A DNA stretch of 64,000 nucleotides from Picosynechococcus sp. PCC 7117 (GCF_001693275.1 NZ_CP016477.1:682001-746000); one strand, 5' to 3'. Numbered from the stretch's first letter, positions 46,042-55,567 are shown. The notes: a model not told the origin generated them from the letters alone. Numbers and translations: made by a program.

Positions 46042-46357
46042 GCTCAAAAATCTTTATTAAATAAAGGGTGTTTCGCAAATGCTATCACCAGACCCCTACG
46101 CCATAGATCAAGTGTCAAGAACTGTAACAGTTATTTTCTATTTGTAAGGGAAGCAGACAGGCAAATTTATCATCCTTTAGGGACTGTTTTGGTGGGAATG
46201 GCCCTAGGGGCAAAAGTTTCTGGCAAAAGCCACTAGAATGCGAGAAAATCCCCTTTTTTCCACTGCAAAACCTAGGCTTAGTAGAAGGTGAGCATCCGTT
46301 GTTTTTGGAATTTTTGGGTTAGGGGATGGGTTGAACCCAGCAGGTTAAAGAACATCT
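46042..46357. other. Divergent psaD / esterase-like control region
   Basis: A 316-nt gap without a gene. Facing psaD, on the minus strand, two TTACA half-sites (46123-46127 and 46143-46147) lie 20 bp apart. These resemble RpaB-binding HLR1 halves, but HLR1 normally has 10-bp spacing, so this is a weak suggestion. No clear -10/-35 pair was fixed. Confidence 0.35.
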
Positions 46358-47242
46358 ATGGCAGAAGAATTTTACAAAGGTGGACAACGGGCTTGGTTCC
46401 ATGATCAGGGCCATTGGGGCGGTTTTTTCCATACCTATGATCAGTTGCAACTCAAGGGTTTTGGGGCGCATTTTGATCAACCCCGCAAAATCCATGTCTT
46501 TTTACCACGAGATTATGAAGTAACTGGCGATCGCCTGCCCGCACTGTACTGCAACGATGGCGACCATATTTTTTTCCCCGATGGGGATTTTGGTCAATGT
46601 TGGCAGGTGGCAGAGCGCTTGAGTCGGCTGTATCTACGGGAGCAATTGCAAAAACTGATTGTCGTAGCCATTTGCCCCAATGATCATGCCTACGAATATT
46701 CCCACGTCCCGGATCAAGGCGGCGGCTTAGCCGATTACAGCCGTTATCTTGCCAAAGGACTGAAACCCTTTATCGATGAGCAATACCGCACCCAAACCGA
46801 TCAAACGCTCATCGTCGGTGCTGCCCAAGGCGGGTTGGCTGCTTTTTACACGGCTACCCAGCACCCCCGCCAGTTTCCTCAAGTGGCCGCTTTATCCCCC
46901 TCTTTTTGGCTGGGACTGGAGGCAAACCCAATGTCCATAAATAGTTTAGATGGGGCTTTTAAAATATCCCTTGAAAATTCGGCGTTGGTTTTTGCCGCGA
47001 CTCCCGTTTTGAGCAACCTTGAACTGCGCCCCAAAATTTACCTAGACTGGGGTTTAATGGCTGATGCCCAGCACCAGGAGGCACGGGCGAGATTACGGGG
47101 CCAAGAAATGCGATCGCTTTTAATCGAAGAGTTCCAATACCAAGAAAATGTGAATCTTTTTAGCCTTGAAGATCCCCTTGGTCGCCACGATGAACTTACC
47201 TGGGGCGATCGCCTTGAGACAATTTTGCAGCTTTTCTTCTAG
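46358..47242 (+). CDS. Esterase-family (PF00756-like) protein lacking the nucleophile serine
   Basis: A 294-residue alpha/beta hydrolase of the putative esterase (esterase D / enterochelin esterase) family: 'KIHVFLPRDYEVTGDRLPAL', 'YCNDGDHIFFP', 'LIVVAICPNDHAYEYSHVPD', 'GGGLADYSRYLAKGLKPFID'. The nucleophile elbow reads G-A-A-Q-G-G in 'TLIVGAAQGGLAAFY', where active members have G-x-S-x-G-G. So Ser is replaced by Ala. The later Asp ('KIYLDWGLMA') and His ('GRHDELTWGDRL') remain. It may bind rather than hydrolyse, or use another residue. Confidence 0.82.
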   Translation: MAEEFYKGGQRAWFHDQGHWGGFFHTYDQLQLKGFGAHFDQPRKIHVFLPRDYEVTGDRLPALYCNDGDHIFFPDGDFGQCWQVAERLSRLYLREQLQKLIVVAICPNDHAYEYSHVPDQGGGLADYSRYLAKGLKPFIDEQYRTQTDQTLIVGAAQGGLAAFYTATQHPRQFPQVAALSPSFWLGLEANPMSINSLDGAFKISLENSALVFAATPVLSNLELRPKIYLDWGLMADAQHQEARARLRGQEMRSLLIEEFQYQENVNLFSLEDPLGRHDELTWGDRLETILQLFF

Positions 47243-47264
47243 CCCGTGGGCAAAAATCTGACCT

Positions 47265-48170
47265 CTAATACTGAATGCGATCGGTGGTTTTCCCAGGAGC
47301 GGCATTCTTTTCGAGATATTCAATAATTTTTCCGGCCACATCAACCCCGGTGGTTTTTTCGATGCCTTCTAATCCCGGTGAAGAGTTAATTTCCATCACC
47401 AGAGGCCCGTGGTTTGAACGCAACAAATCTACCCCAGCGACCCGCAATCCCATCGCTTTAGCGGCCCGGACAGCGGTACTGCGCTCTTCGGGGGTGAGTC
47501 GAACTTTGTCCGCTTTGCCACCCCGGTGCAAATTAGACCGAAATTCTCCCTCTGCTCCCTGGCGCTTCATTGCCGCCACGACTTTCTCGCCCACCACGAA
47601 ACAGCGGATATCTGTACCCTTGGCTTCGGCGATGTATTCTTGCACCAAAATGTTGGCATCCAACCCCCGAAAGGCTTCGATCACGGATTTGGCGGCCTGG
47701 TGGGTTTCCGCAAGCACCACACCAATACCCTGGGTGCCTTCTAAAAGTTTAATGACCACGGGGGCACCACCCACGGTTTCGATGAGGCCATCAATGTCCT
47801 GGGTCGCGTGGGCAAAACCTGTCACCGGAAGTCCAATGCCTTTGCGGGCTAAAATTTGCAGCGATCGCAGTTTATCGCGGGACCGAGAAATCGCCTGGGA
47901 TGTATTGGCACTAAACCCTCCCATCACTTCAAACTGACGTACCACCGCCGTACCGTAAAAAGTGGCCGATGCTCCAATACGGGGAATAATCGCGTCAAAA
48001 TTTTCTAACCGCTGCCCTTGGTAAATGACAAAGGGTTGATGGGAGGTGATATTCATGTAGCAGCGCATGAAATTAATCACCTGGACGTCGTGGTGGCGAT
48101 TTTCGGCGGCTTCCCGGAGACGACGGGTGGAGTAGAGTTTTGGATCTTGGGAGAGAATAGCAATTTTCAT
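47265..48170 (-). CDS. rimK: RimK-family alpha-L-glutamate ligase
   Basis: A 301-residue ATP-grasp ligase that adds glutamate residues to the C-terminus of ribosomal protein S6 or other acceptors. Seen: '[20 protein letters not shown]', '[20 protein letters not shown]', '[20 protein letters not shown]' (ATP loop), '[19 protein letters not shown]' and '[20 protein letters not shown]' (metal site). It overlaps the protease gene upstream by 4 nt (ATGA), so the two are translated together. The name follows the family; the actual target here is unknown. Confidence 0.93.
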   Translation of the reverse strand: MKIAILSQDPKLYSTRRLREAAENRHHDVQVINFMRCYMNITSHQPFVIYQGQRLENFDAIIPRIGASATFYGTAVVRQFEVMGGFSANTSQAISRSRDKLRSLQILARKGIGLPVTGFAHATQDIDGLIETVGGAPVVIKLLEGTQGIGVVLAETHQAAKSVIEAFRGLDANILVQEYIAEAKGTDIRCFVVGEKVVAAMKRQGAEGEFRSNLHRGGKADKVRLTPEERSTAVRAAKAMGLRVAGVDLLRSNHGPLVMEINSSPGLEGIEKTTGVDVAGKIIEYLEKNAAPGKTTDRIQY

Positions 48171-48625
48171 GGTTGGTGGGGATGATCCGGTTGGCTTTGG
48201 AGAAAAGATTTGCTCACATCAACGAGGAATCGTTTGCGCAGGGCCTGGCGTCCAAGGAGCATCCGGTAACCCATTAAGGAGCGATTGGTGAGATTGAGTT
48301 CAATGAGCCAACGGTGTTCGCCTAGTTGAACATGGGTTTCGATGACGGGCCGCAGTTGCTTTTGGCCATTGGAACTTTTGATGCTGCGGTGTTCGACCAA
48401 AGGGGCTTCTATGGTAACGGTGTCATGGATATTGTGCTGGTGGGGGTGAATTTGGAAACGAACCATCTCGCGATCGCCTTGGTGAAAATAGTGAATGCGG
48501 GTGGCATGGATCGAGGAGGAGCCAGCACCAGTGTCAATTTTGGCGCGAATCACGGGGATCTGAAAATCCGGGAGCGCCACACATTCTCGCCAACCAATGG
48601 TCGATAGGATGGGTTTTCTTTTCAT
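48167..48625 (-). CDS. RimK-associated retropepsin-like aspartic protease (RimB type)
   Basis: A 152-residue protein of the DUF785/ATP-dependent zinc protease family. The active-site motif is D-T-G-A in '[19 protein letters not shown]', as in retropepsins; the C-terminal '[20 protein letters not shown]' is conserved. In other bacteria such proteins remove glutamate tails added by RimK. The start of rimK lies within its stop, giving a writer-eraser pair on one mRNA. Confidence 0.88.
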   Translation of the reverse strand: MKRKPILSTIGWRECVALPDFQIPVIRAKIDTGAGSSSIHATRIHYFHQGDREMVRFQIHPHQHNIHDTVTIEAPLVEHRSIKSSNGQKQLRPVIETHVQLGEHRWLIELNLTNRSLMGYRMLLGRQALRKRFLVDVSKSFLQSQPDHPHQP

Positions 48626-48669
48626 ACAACGGCAGTCTAGGAGACAAAGTTTAAATTCTTGCTAAGGCT

Positions 48670-49452
48670 TCAGCTAGAAGCACTGGTATAGAACCGTAGG
48701 GCAAACCGCCACACCACATTAGACAATAACAGCAGCAGCAGGCCCAAACAACCGGCACCAGCAATCCACCCCAAAGGCGATCGCCCCAACATGGTTTCCG
48801 CAGGAATGGTCGTTAAAAAAACAATGGGGACAATGAAGGTAAAGAAAAAACGAAAGACCCCCGGATAGGCCACAATCGGGTAACGTCCGGCCTCAAGAAA
48901 GCCCCGCAGCACCTCGGTGACATTATAAATTTTCACAAACCAGATACTCGTTGCCCCCAACATAAACCAGAGGCTGTAGAGGATCAACATCCCAAACCCG
49001 ATGGGAATCAGGCTCAACACATAATTGAGCGGTGACAGACCCAACTGCAGCCCGATGTAGATCAAAATTCCCAGTCCTAAAACTAAGTCAGGCAAGCCCC
49101 AGGGGGAAATCATCCGCGCCGAGAGCCAAAATTGACTACTGATGGGCTTGAGTAGCACAAAATCGAGGGTGCCTTCCTGTACCTGTTGGACGATCCGGTT
49201 GAGATTCGGCGAAAAAAAAGTATTGGCCACCCCCTGCAAGAGGGTAAACATTCCCACCACCAACATCGCCTCTTGCCAAGTCCAACCGGAAAATTGATAT
49301 CCCGTGCGGTAAAACAAAAAGAGGCTGAACAGGCTGCCCGCTAAATTTCCCACACTACTCAGGGCCGCAATAAAAAAATTTAAACGATACTCCAATTCGG
49401 CGGCGATCGCCGTACTCCAAAACAGTCCTAAAATGCGCCAATACTTGCCCAT
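48670..49452 (-). CDS. ABC-2 type transporter permease (DUF990-like)
   Basis: 260 residues from the ATG at 49452. Six hydrophobic helices ('LNFFIAALSSVGNLAGSLFS', 'AMLVVGMFTLLQGVANTFFS', 'GLPDLVLGLGILIYIGLQLG', 'SLIPIGFGMLILYSLWFMLG', 'FFFTFIVPIVFLTTIPAETM', 'LGWIAGAGCLGLLLLLLSNV'). The 'RIVQQVQEGTLDFVLLKPIS' motif is typical of this exporter family. No ATPase is adjacent, so it must be supplied from elsewhere. It starts 10 nt after the DUF4330 gene. Confidence 0.83.
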   Translation of the reverse strand: MGKYWRILGLFWSTAIAAELEYRLNFFIAALSSVGNLAGSLFSLFLFYRTGYQFSGWTWQEAMLVVGMFTLLQGVANTFFSPNLNRIVQQVQEGTLDFVLLKPISSQFWLSARMISPWGLPDLVLGLGILIYIGLQLGLSPLNYVLSLIPIGFGMLILYSLWFMLGATSIWFVKIYNVTEVLRGFLEAGRYPIVAYPGVFRFFFTFIVPIVFLTTIPAETMLGRSPLGWIAGAGCLGLLLLLLSNVVWRFALRFYTSASS

Positions 49453-49462
49453 GGAGTCGAGC

Positions 49463-49996
49463 CTATTTCTCCACTGCCCGGATATCAATCACGCTGCCAT
49501 TGAAATCGTAATTAAACCCCTCAAGGCGCAGGGTATGACCAATTTTGACCTTGTTGTTGCCAAAAACATAGCCATTATCTGTTTTCTGGGCTTCGCTGGT
49601 TAACACAATCCGAAAATCCCCAATATTCTGCACCTCAGGACGGGGATCATTTAACGGTAAAACAGAGCCGTCCGGCTGGGGCACAGGGGTTGTCCGGGGT
49701 AAAAGCTCAATGGACTTAATGCCAACATTGGCAAAGGGTTGATTGCGGATCACGATGGAGGTCGTTTCAGACCCTTGAAATTCTGCCACAAAGGTCTCTG
49801 GGGACTTCACACTCAGACCCCGCACCAGGACTTCCACCTCGATCGCTTCCATGGCTGACCCAATTTGGGCCACGGAACCCGAACGACCGGGGAGGAAAAA
49901 AATACCAAAAATTACGCCGAGAATGATCAGAAGCGCCCCCAGATCGAGGATGCTCACTTTGCCGAAAAGACGCCCTTTTGAATCCAACAGAGCCAT
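49463..49996 (-). CDS. DUF4330 single-pass membrane protein
   Basis: 177 residues from the ATG at 49996. A cytoplasmic N-terminus ('MALLDSKGRLFGKVSILDLG'), one helix ('ALLIILGVIFGIFFLPGRS') and a periplasmic or lumenal beta-rich domain ('EVLVRGLSVKSPETF', 'NIGDFRIVLTSEAQKTDNGY'). It matches DUF4330, a cyanobacterial family of unknown role. The ABC permease follows after 10 nt, so a shared role in export is plausible. Confidence 0.8.
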   Translation of the reverse strand: MALLDSKGRLFGKVSILDLGALLIILGVIFGIFFLPGRSGSVAQIGSAMEAIEVEVLVRGLSVKSPETFVAEFQGSETTSIVIRNQPFANVGIKSIELLPRTTPVPQPDGSVLPLNDPRPEVQNIGDFRIVLTSEAQKTDNGYVFGNNKVKIGHTLRLEGFNYDFNGSVIDIRAVEK

Positions 49997-50078
49997 ATGT
50001 TTGTGGAAATACACTAAAAGTTTTTTTAACCCTCCACATTATAGGGGAGGTGGCCGCCGTCCCCCGATAAATTCGCCC

Positions 50079-50600
50079 TTAACCGTCTTGGGGAGGGGAC
50101 ATCGGCAGCAGCGATCGCCCAACTTCCGGGGAGGCTTGTCTCTGTATTTGAGGCCGTCGTCGGGACTGTTGATAGAGTCGGTAAAGGGCATAGGTAAATA
50201 GAGAAGGCCCCACCAGAGCACAAAGCACAATGACGCCATAAATCCAAAGGGGTAACACGGACGGTTCTCCCCCAGGGGAATTCGTCTGAGCATTAGTCTC
50301 GGCGGGTGGCGGTGTTTTTGTTGCCGGAGGGGCGTCCGCACCACTGACCGTTTGGGATGATGGAGATTCCGTTTCCTCCAAAACCCGCGCCGCTGTCTGG
50401 GCTGGCAATTGTCCCAAAAGACTATCCACCACCGGAATCGGTACCCGAGGATTGACCAGGGTTGCGAAGCCCACACTTGTGAAAGTTAACATCGCCAAGC
50501 AACTACCACCCAGGAAATAAGCGCGACCATGGTGGGTTTTAATGAGCTGTTTAAAGGTGATCAGGCGAGGCGGTTGTTTTTTCGGGGAAGTAGAAGCCAT
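50079..50600 (-). CDS. Proline-rich membrane protein, hypothetical
   Basis: 173 residues from the ATG at 50600 (two helices: 'AYFLGGSCLAMLTFTSVGFA' and 'LPLWIYGVIVLCALVGPSLF'), separated by a disordered Pro/Thr/Ser-rich linker ('ETESPSSQTVSGADAPPATK'). No family recognised. It precedes DUF4330 by about 80 nt on the same strand, so it may belong to that group. Confidence 0.6.
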   Translation of the reverse strand: MASTSPKKQPPRLITFKQLIKTHHGRAYFLGGSCLAMLTFTSVGFATLVNPRVPIPVVDSLLGQLPAQTAARVLEETESPSSQTVSGADAPPATKTPPPAETNAQTNSPGGEPSVLPLWIYGVIVLCALVGPSLFTYALYRLYQQSRRRPQIQRQASPEVGRSLLPMSPPQDG

Positions 50601-50691
50601 CGGCGGTGACAAAATTTAAAGATTAGTAGCCTTTAGGCCAAGGGGATTCAAACAAGGTAATCGCTGGTAACTTCAGCATAACGAACTGGAT

Positions 50692-52902
50692 TTAGGACGG
50701 GGAGGTTTGTGATTTTGGGTGGGCATCAACGGGATTCAAGATTCCCCTATGTTGCTCTAAATGATGGGCAACCTTACCTAGAAGTTCCTCCAAAGAGACC
50801 GGGTGATAAATAATGTCATCACAAGCTAACCGCGAATGCTCATCTTGCTGATTTTGAAAGATATCGGCGGTAATCACGATGAGTTTTGGGTCTTCGGTTA
50901 GGGGGACTGTTTGGAGTTGTTGTTGGATATTGCTCAAGATCTCCGCACCATCGACGGAGGCCAGTTTCAGATCAACCAAAATTAGGTCTGGTGTCCATTG
51001 TTGCCATGGGTGATTGGAGATTGCTTCCATGGCGATCGCCTGGGTTTCGATACCAGCCCTGGCCAGTCGCTGACAGAGTAGTTCCCGCTGCTCGACTTGA
51101 TCCTTGAGGAGCAAAATTTTGGGCGATCGCCCCGTGTGTTCTCCAAAAGCCTGAATTGAAACGTCTGCTTGATCTTTTTCTGGCGAAGCGAGGGACAGCT
51201 CAAACCAAAAGCAACTACCCTGGTTTTCTGCCGTTGTTACCTGGATTTCTCCCCCCATGAGCTGTACCAACTGCTGACTGATGGCGAGGCCCAGGCCCGT
51301 ACCTTGGCGCGAACGAATTCCTGTGCTGGTTTGCTGAAAAACCTGAAATAATTTGTTCTTCTCATGTTCTGGGATGCCAGGCCCCGTATCAATTACCGCA
51401 AAGTGTAAGTTCTGTTGGTGGGCATCATAGGTAATTTTGAGGGTAACGCGACCCACCTCAGTAAATTTAATGGCATTACTCAAGAGATTAATTAAGACTT
51501 GCTTGAGCTTTTTTTCATCGAGGTAAATCACCTCCGGTACATTGGCATCACGCTCAAAGATCAATTCTAGTTGCTTTTGTTTCGCCGCAAGGACAACAAA
51601 ATCGTAGATAACATTGAGAGCTTCAACGAGATTAAAGGCTTCTCGAAGGACGCTGGTCTCCCCGGCCTCAATTTTTGAGAGGGAGAGAATATCGTTGATC
51701 AGGTTCAGCAGGTGCTGGGCACTCTGGGTAATGATGTCGAGGGATTCGAGTTGATCGGCAGTGAGGTTAGTATCCCCAGTGAGTAGCTCCGTAAACCCCA
51801 AAATGGCGCTGAGGGGTGTGCGGAGTTCATGGCTCATATTGGCCAAAAATTGACTTTTTGCTTGGTTTGCCTTTTCTGCCTCTTCCTTGGCTGCCTGTAG
51901 GGTTTCTAGGAGTTGGGCCTGTTGGAGGGCCACACCCAGTTGGGTAGCGATCTGCCGCAGCATTTCGATTTCCTCGGTAAGCCAGGTGCGGGGGGCGTTG
52001 TTTTGGTAGATGCCGAGGAGTCCCCACAGGCGATCGCCTAGGAAAATCGGTAGGGTGATATAGGCTTTGGCTTGGAAGTTTTCGAGGAGCTCGATATAAC
52101 AGGGAGGAAACCCGGCTTTGTAAATATCATGGACTGCCCGGTAGGTATTGCCTTGACGATAAATCCCCCCCTGGGTTTCCTGGAGATAGGTATCTTCTAC
52201 CCAGCCCGGTAGCTCACTTTCAAAAACTTTGACAATACAACGGTCATCACGCACTGCGGAATATTTTAGGAGTTCACGCTGTCGCGCACTGGCGTCATTC
52301 ATCAGCGATCGCCATTGGGGAGACATGGCCTCAGCCACAAAGTGACCACTCCAGTCGGGGTTAAACTTGTAGATCACCACCCGGTCACAGTGCAGGGCAT
52401 CATGGATTTCCTTGGTTGTACTCTGAAAAATTTCGTTGAGGTTGAGGGTACGACGAATCCGATTGATCACGACCCGGAGAATTCTTTGGCGGGTGATTGT
52501 CCGTTGCAGTTGCTCGGTTTGGTTTGACCACAGGGCTTGGAGATGTTTGTGGTTAAGTTGTTGTTGGACACGTTTTTGTAATTCGGTGCTGGTGCAGGGC
52601 AATAGCAACACATCATCGGCCCCAAACGAGAAAGCCTCGGCCCGGGTTTGGGCATGGATATCCGTGGTGGTAATAATCAGGGGGATATCGCGGCTGTGCA
52701 GATCACTTTTGAGCTGGGCAAACAGTTTGCGCTCCGGACGGGACACAAAATCGAGGTTCACAATGATCAGTTCTGGATGATTGGCGATCGCCAAAGCCGA
52801 CAGATGGGCGGCGCTGGGGGCAACCTGCACTGCGGCAATACCCCGGAGGGTCTCCAGGAAAAATTCAAGGAAATGGGCTTGGTGCTCACCGACTAAAATC
52901 AT
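50692..52902 (-). CDS. Hybrid histidine kinase: REC - cyanobacteriochrome-like GAF - HisKA - HATPase - REC
   Basis: 736 residues from the ATG at 52902; the longer frame from 53016 is rejected. Receiver-like domain about 1-115; GAF about 155-330; HisKA with phospho-acceptor H358 ('FLANMSHELRTPLSAILGF'); HATPase with N box 'INLLSNAIKFTEVGRV', 'DTGPGIPEHEKNKLFQVFQQ' and 'GTGLGLAIS'; C-terminal REC about 605-725. The GAF has the cyanobacteriochrome pattern 'EDTYLQETQGGIYRQGNTYR' and 'VHDIYKAGFPPCYIELLENF', with C268 where the bilin is normally attached but Tyr after it instead of His. In the C-terminal REC the conserved Lys is a His. A light-sensing role is likely but unproven. Confidence 0.85.
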   Translation of the reverse strand: MILVGEHQAHFLEFFLETLRGIAAVQVAPSAAHLSALAIANHPELIIVNLDFVSRPERKLFAQLKSDLHSRDIPLIITTTDIHAQTRAEAFSFGADDVLLLPCTSTELQKRVQQQLNHKHLQALWSNQTEQLQRTITRQRILRVVINRIRRTLNLNEIFQSTTKEIHDALHCDRVVIYKFNPDWSGHFVAEAMSPQWRSLMNDASARQRELLKYSAVRDDRCIVKVFESELPGWVEDTYLQETQGGIYRQGNTYRAVHDIYKAGFPPCYIELLENFQAKAYITLPIFLGDRLWGLLGIYQNNAPRTWLTEEIEMLRQIATQLGVALQQAQLLETLQAAKEEAEKANQAKSQFLANMSHELRTPLSAILGFTELLTGDTNLTADQLESLDIITQSAQHLLNLINDILSLSKIEAGETSVLREAFNLVEALNVIYDFVVLAAKQKQLELIFERDANVPEVIYLDEKKLKQVLINLLSNAIKFTEVGRVTLKITYDAHQQNLHFAVIDTGPGIPEHEKNKLFQVFQQTSTGIRSRQGTGLGLAISQQLVQLMGGEIQVTTAENQGSCFWFELSLASPEKDQADVSIQAFGEHTGRSPKILLLKDQVEQRELLCQRLARAGIETQAIAMEAISNHPWQQWTPDLILVDLKLASVDGAEILSNIQQQLQTVPLTEDPKLIVITADIFQNQQDEHSRLACDDIIYHPVSLEELLGKVAHHLEQHRGILNPVDAHPKSQTSPS

Positions 52903-53055
52903 GACAAAATTGCAAACCTCAGGGCAGGAGATAATGGGAAGAAAAATCAGACCGCTCCTCTCCAAAGAGCAGATGCAGATCAAAATTTCAGGCCGCACGC
53001 TGAAACCACGGGACAAAAAGTTCCCCGGTAGCTCAGCCAGAAAAAATAATCGAGA

Positions 53056-54444
53056 TTAAGGGCTGGGGTTGTCTCTTCCAGTGGGTTGGCACGGGGGGAT
53101 CTGGGCGGCAATAATGCCCACCATCAACCACCAGAGGGTATTGACCTGGGGACGATACCAAACGGTATCAAAGAGGCCCTGGATCAATAGTCCTGTCATC
53201 GCGGCGATCGCCCCAACTAACCATAGTCCTTCTATTTTATGCTGGGACTGAAAGTCTTTAAGGCTTTGTAAAGCTTGGCTAAAGATATTGATCAGCAGCC
53301 ACACAAATGTGGTCAAACCCAGTAAACCAGTTTCCACAGCGGTCTCCAGAAAAATTGAATAGGCACTCAGGGCCGAAAAACGACTTTCCATATACTGGGG
53401 GTACACCGCATTAAAGGCATCATGGCCTGGCCCAATCCCCAACAGGGGGCGATCGCCAATCATCCGCAGCACCGCCAACCACACATTAATCCGGAAATTA
53501 TTACTACTATCGCCCCGCCAGGAAAAAATACTCAGCAACCGTAGGCGAATGGCATCAACGCCCAATACCGCAATGAGCAGTAACCCCGCCCCAAAGCCGA
53601 AACACAAGGGCAGCAACCATTTACGCCAAAAAGGACTGAGGCGATCGCCATACCAACTGTAGAGTAATAATCCCCCCACAACGGCCGCTCCCACCATCGC
53701 CAGCCAGCCCCCCCGACTATCGGTAAAAAATAGGCAAGCTGCATTGGTTACAAACATGACCGCTGCTAAAGTTTTCTGGATCTTGGTGCGCCAAATCAGC
53801 ATCGCTACGCTACTAAAGGCGATCGCCCCCAGGAGATAACCCGCCAAAAGATTCGGGTTGCCTAGGTAACTGTAAACCCTAGTATCATTGGCAAACTCCG
53901 ACAAAGGATCGTTCCAGGTGGCCAACTGTTCTACCCCAAAAAATTCCTGACGAATACCATAGCCACTCACCACCAGGGACACCATTAAATACACCCAAAT
54001 GACCGCCGCGAGAATTTTGGGCGATCGCAAGACCCGGGCACAAAACGCAAAGAAAATCAGATATAGCAACAACTGCACCAACCCAGACAGGGCCGCCCCC
54101 TTAACTGGCGACAAGACCGTGGCGATCGCCGCGATGCCCCCATATAGTGCAACCAAAAGATGAATTCCTGTCACTTGTCCCAGGGGCAGATCAGACAGAC
54201 TTAGCAAAATCCAATAGCCCGCACAGGCCAACAGCAAAAATCCGATTAAGGTTGTCGAGACAAAGGGCGCTGCCACCAACAATACACAGAGAATCATTGC
54301 CCCCAGGGGTTCTGCCCATTGCAATAGCCAACTGCCGCCCCGCCAGCCCTGCAAAAGTCCAAACACCCGGTAACTGACACTGGCCCGTAACCAAGGCTCA
54401 AAGGGAAAGCGCAAAAAGAGAATCTGCTGCCACACTGCCGCCAT
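53056..54444 (-). CDS. ictB: IctB-type membrane protein (O-antigen ligase-like)
   Basis: A 462-residue protein with about ten transmembrane helices, matching IctB (once proposed as an inorganic carbon transporter, related to O-antigen ligases). Signature: 'GYGIRQEFFGVEQLATWNDP', 'YSYLGNPNLLAGYLLGAIAF', 'LGIGPGHDAFNAVYPQYMES', 'LSAYSIFLETAVETGLLGLT'. Most charged residues lie in the loop before the last helices. Real function is debated. It lies downstream of rsgA with a gap of about 46 nt. Confidence 0.9.
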   Translation of the reverse strand: MAAVWQQILFLRFPFEPWLRASVSYRVFGLLQGWRGGSWLLQWAEPLGAMILCVLLVAAPFVSTTLIGFLLLACAGYWILLSLSDLPLGQVTGIHLLVALYGGIAAIATVLSPVKGAALSGLVQLLLYLIFFAFCARVLRSPKILAAVIWVYLMVSLVVSGYGIRQEFFGVEQLATWNDPLSEFANDTRVYSYLGNPNLLAGYLLGAIAFSSVAMLIWRTKIQKTLAAVMFVTNAACLFFTDSRGGWLAMVGAAVVGGLLLYSWYGDRLSPFWRKWLLPLCFGFGAGLLLIAVLGVDAIRLRLLSIFSWRGDSSNNFRINVWLAVLRMIGDRPLLGIGPGHDAFNAVYPQYMESRFSALSAYSIFLETAVETGLLGLTTFVWLLINIFSQALQSLKDFQSQHKIEGLWLVGAIAAMTGLLIQGLFDTVWYRPQVNTLWWLMVGIIAAQIPPCQPTGRDNPSP

Positions 54445-54490
54445 GAACCATCAACCTCAGTATTGTGTAACTGTTCATTGTAAAAGAGAT

Positions 54491-55567
54491 TTAGCCGTCG
54501 TCGTTCCCATACAACTCATCGAGGGATTGCTTCTCGTATAAATCTTTTAAATTTTGGTGCCGTTCCCGCCGGGAAGTTCGTCGATATTTTTTGGTCGCTA
54601 GTTTCGGTTCGTGAATTTGTTTGCCCGCCGCTGTAATTTTGACCTTGAGGTGATCTTCTTCATCCCGTTGCTGCTGCTGGACTTCACGGTAGGCGATCGC
54701 CTCTTCGAGAAATTTTTCATAGATCTCATAGCGTTCCCAATCCCGTCCCACCGCACAGTTGGGTTCCTGCAGGTGTAAACAATCCTTGAACTGGCAATTT
54801 TCTTGTTTGAGTTGGGCACGAATTTCTGGGAAATATCCCCCCAAATCCTGGGGCAGCACCGACCAATCCGGCTGATTAAATCCAGGACTATCGGCCAAAA
54901 GTCCCCCCTGGGGCAGTGGAAATAGTTCCACATGGCGGGTTGTGTGTCGTCCCCGCTGCAATTTGCCTGAAACTTCGCCCACCCGTAGCTCTACCTGGGG
55001 AATTAAGCGGTTGATCAGACTTGATTTTCCCACCCCCGAAGGCCCAGCCACCACGGTGATTTTATCCTTAAGACTGGCTTCTAGGGCGGCAATGCCAGCA
55101 TCCTGGAGCACACTAAAAAAGACAGCCCGATAGCCCCATTCCTGTAAGCGTTCAGCCCAGGTCTGTTGTTCTTTTTTAGAGAGTAAATCTTGTTTATTAA
55201 GACCCAATAATAACGGCAACCCCGTTGATTCTGCTTTGATCAAGAAGCGACTCAGTTGCCAGGGATCAAGGGATGGTTCCGCTAGGGCAAACACCAACAA
55301 GAGTTGGTCAGCATTAGCCACAGGGGGTCGATCTAAAACGGTGCGGCGGGATAAAACCTGGGCGATCGCCCCCCGTCTATCTTGAAAATCAACTTCTTCA
55401 ACGATGACCTGGTCTCCCACCATGACCCGTTGACCGATTTTTTTTAAGCGGGCTCGCCTTGTACAGAGCAAATGTCCTGCCCCAGCTTGGAGTTGCACAT
55501 GGTAAAAGTTTGCCTGAACCGCCGTTACGGTTCCCTGGCAGTTCTCTGGGACTAAGCCACCACTCAT
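54491..55567 (-). CDS. rsgA: Small ribosomal subunit biogenesis GTPase RsgA
   Basis: 358 residues from the ATG at 55567, which overlaps the tusA stop as ATGA; an ATG at 55588 is less likely. A circularly permuted GTPase that matures the 30S subunit: G4 'LLLGLNKQDLL', G1 'TVVAGPSGVGKSSLINRLIP', G3 'LLADSPGFNQPDWS'. An N-terminal OB fold and a C-terminal zinc domain ('CQFKDCLHLQEPNCAVGRDW') are present. It is translationally coupled to tusA. Confidence 0.95.
   Translation of the reverse strand: MSGGLVPENCQGTVTAVQANFYHVQLQAGAGHLLCTRRARLKKIGQRVMVGDQVIVEEVDFQDRRGAIAQVLSRRTVLDRPPVANADQLLLVFALAEPSLDPWQLSRFLIKAESTGLPLLLGLNKQDLLSKKEQQTWAERLQEWGYRAVFFSVLQDAGIAALEASLKDKITVVAGPSGVGKSSLINRLIPQVELRVGEVSGKLQRGRHTTRHVELFPLPQGGLLADSPGFNQPDWSVLPQDLGGYFPEIRAQLKQENCQFKDCLHLQEPNCAVGRDWERYEIYEKFLEEAIAYREVQQQQRDEEDHLKVKITAAGKQIHEPKLATKKYRRTSRRERHQNLKDLYEKQSLDELYGNDDG

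Noticed and set aside
46123-46147. Two TTACA half-sites upstream of psaD as an HLR1 / RpaB site
   Set aside because: Spacing is 20 bp instead of 10 bp; kept only as a weak note in the intergenic entry.
50041-50062. TATAAT within a small hairpin upstream of the DUF4330 gene as a promoter
   Set aside because: No -35 element at proper spacing, and the hairpin has no T tract to be a terminator.
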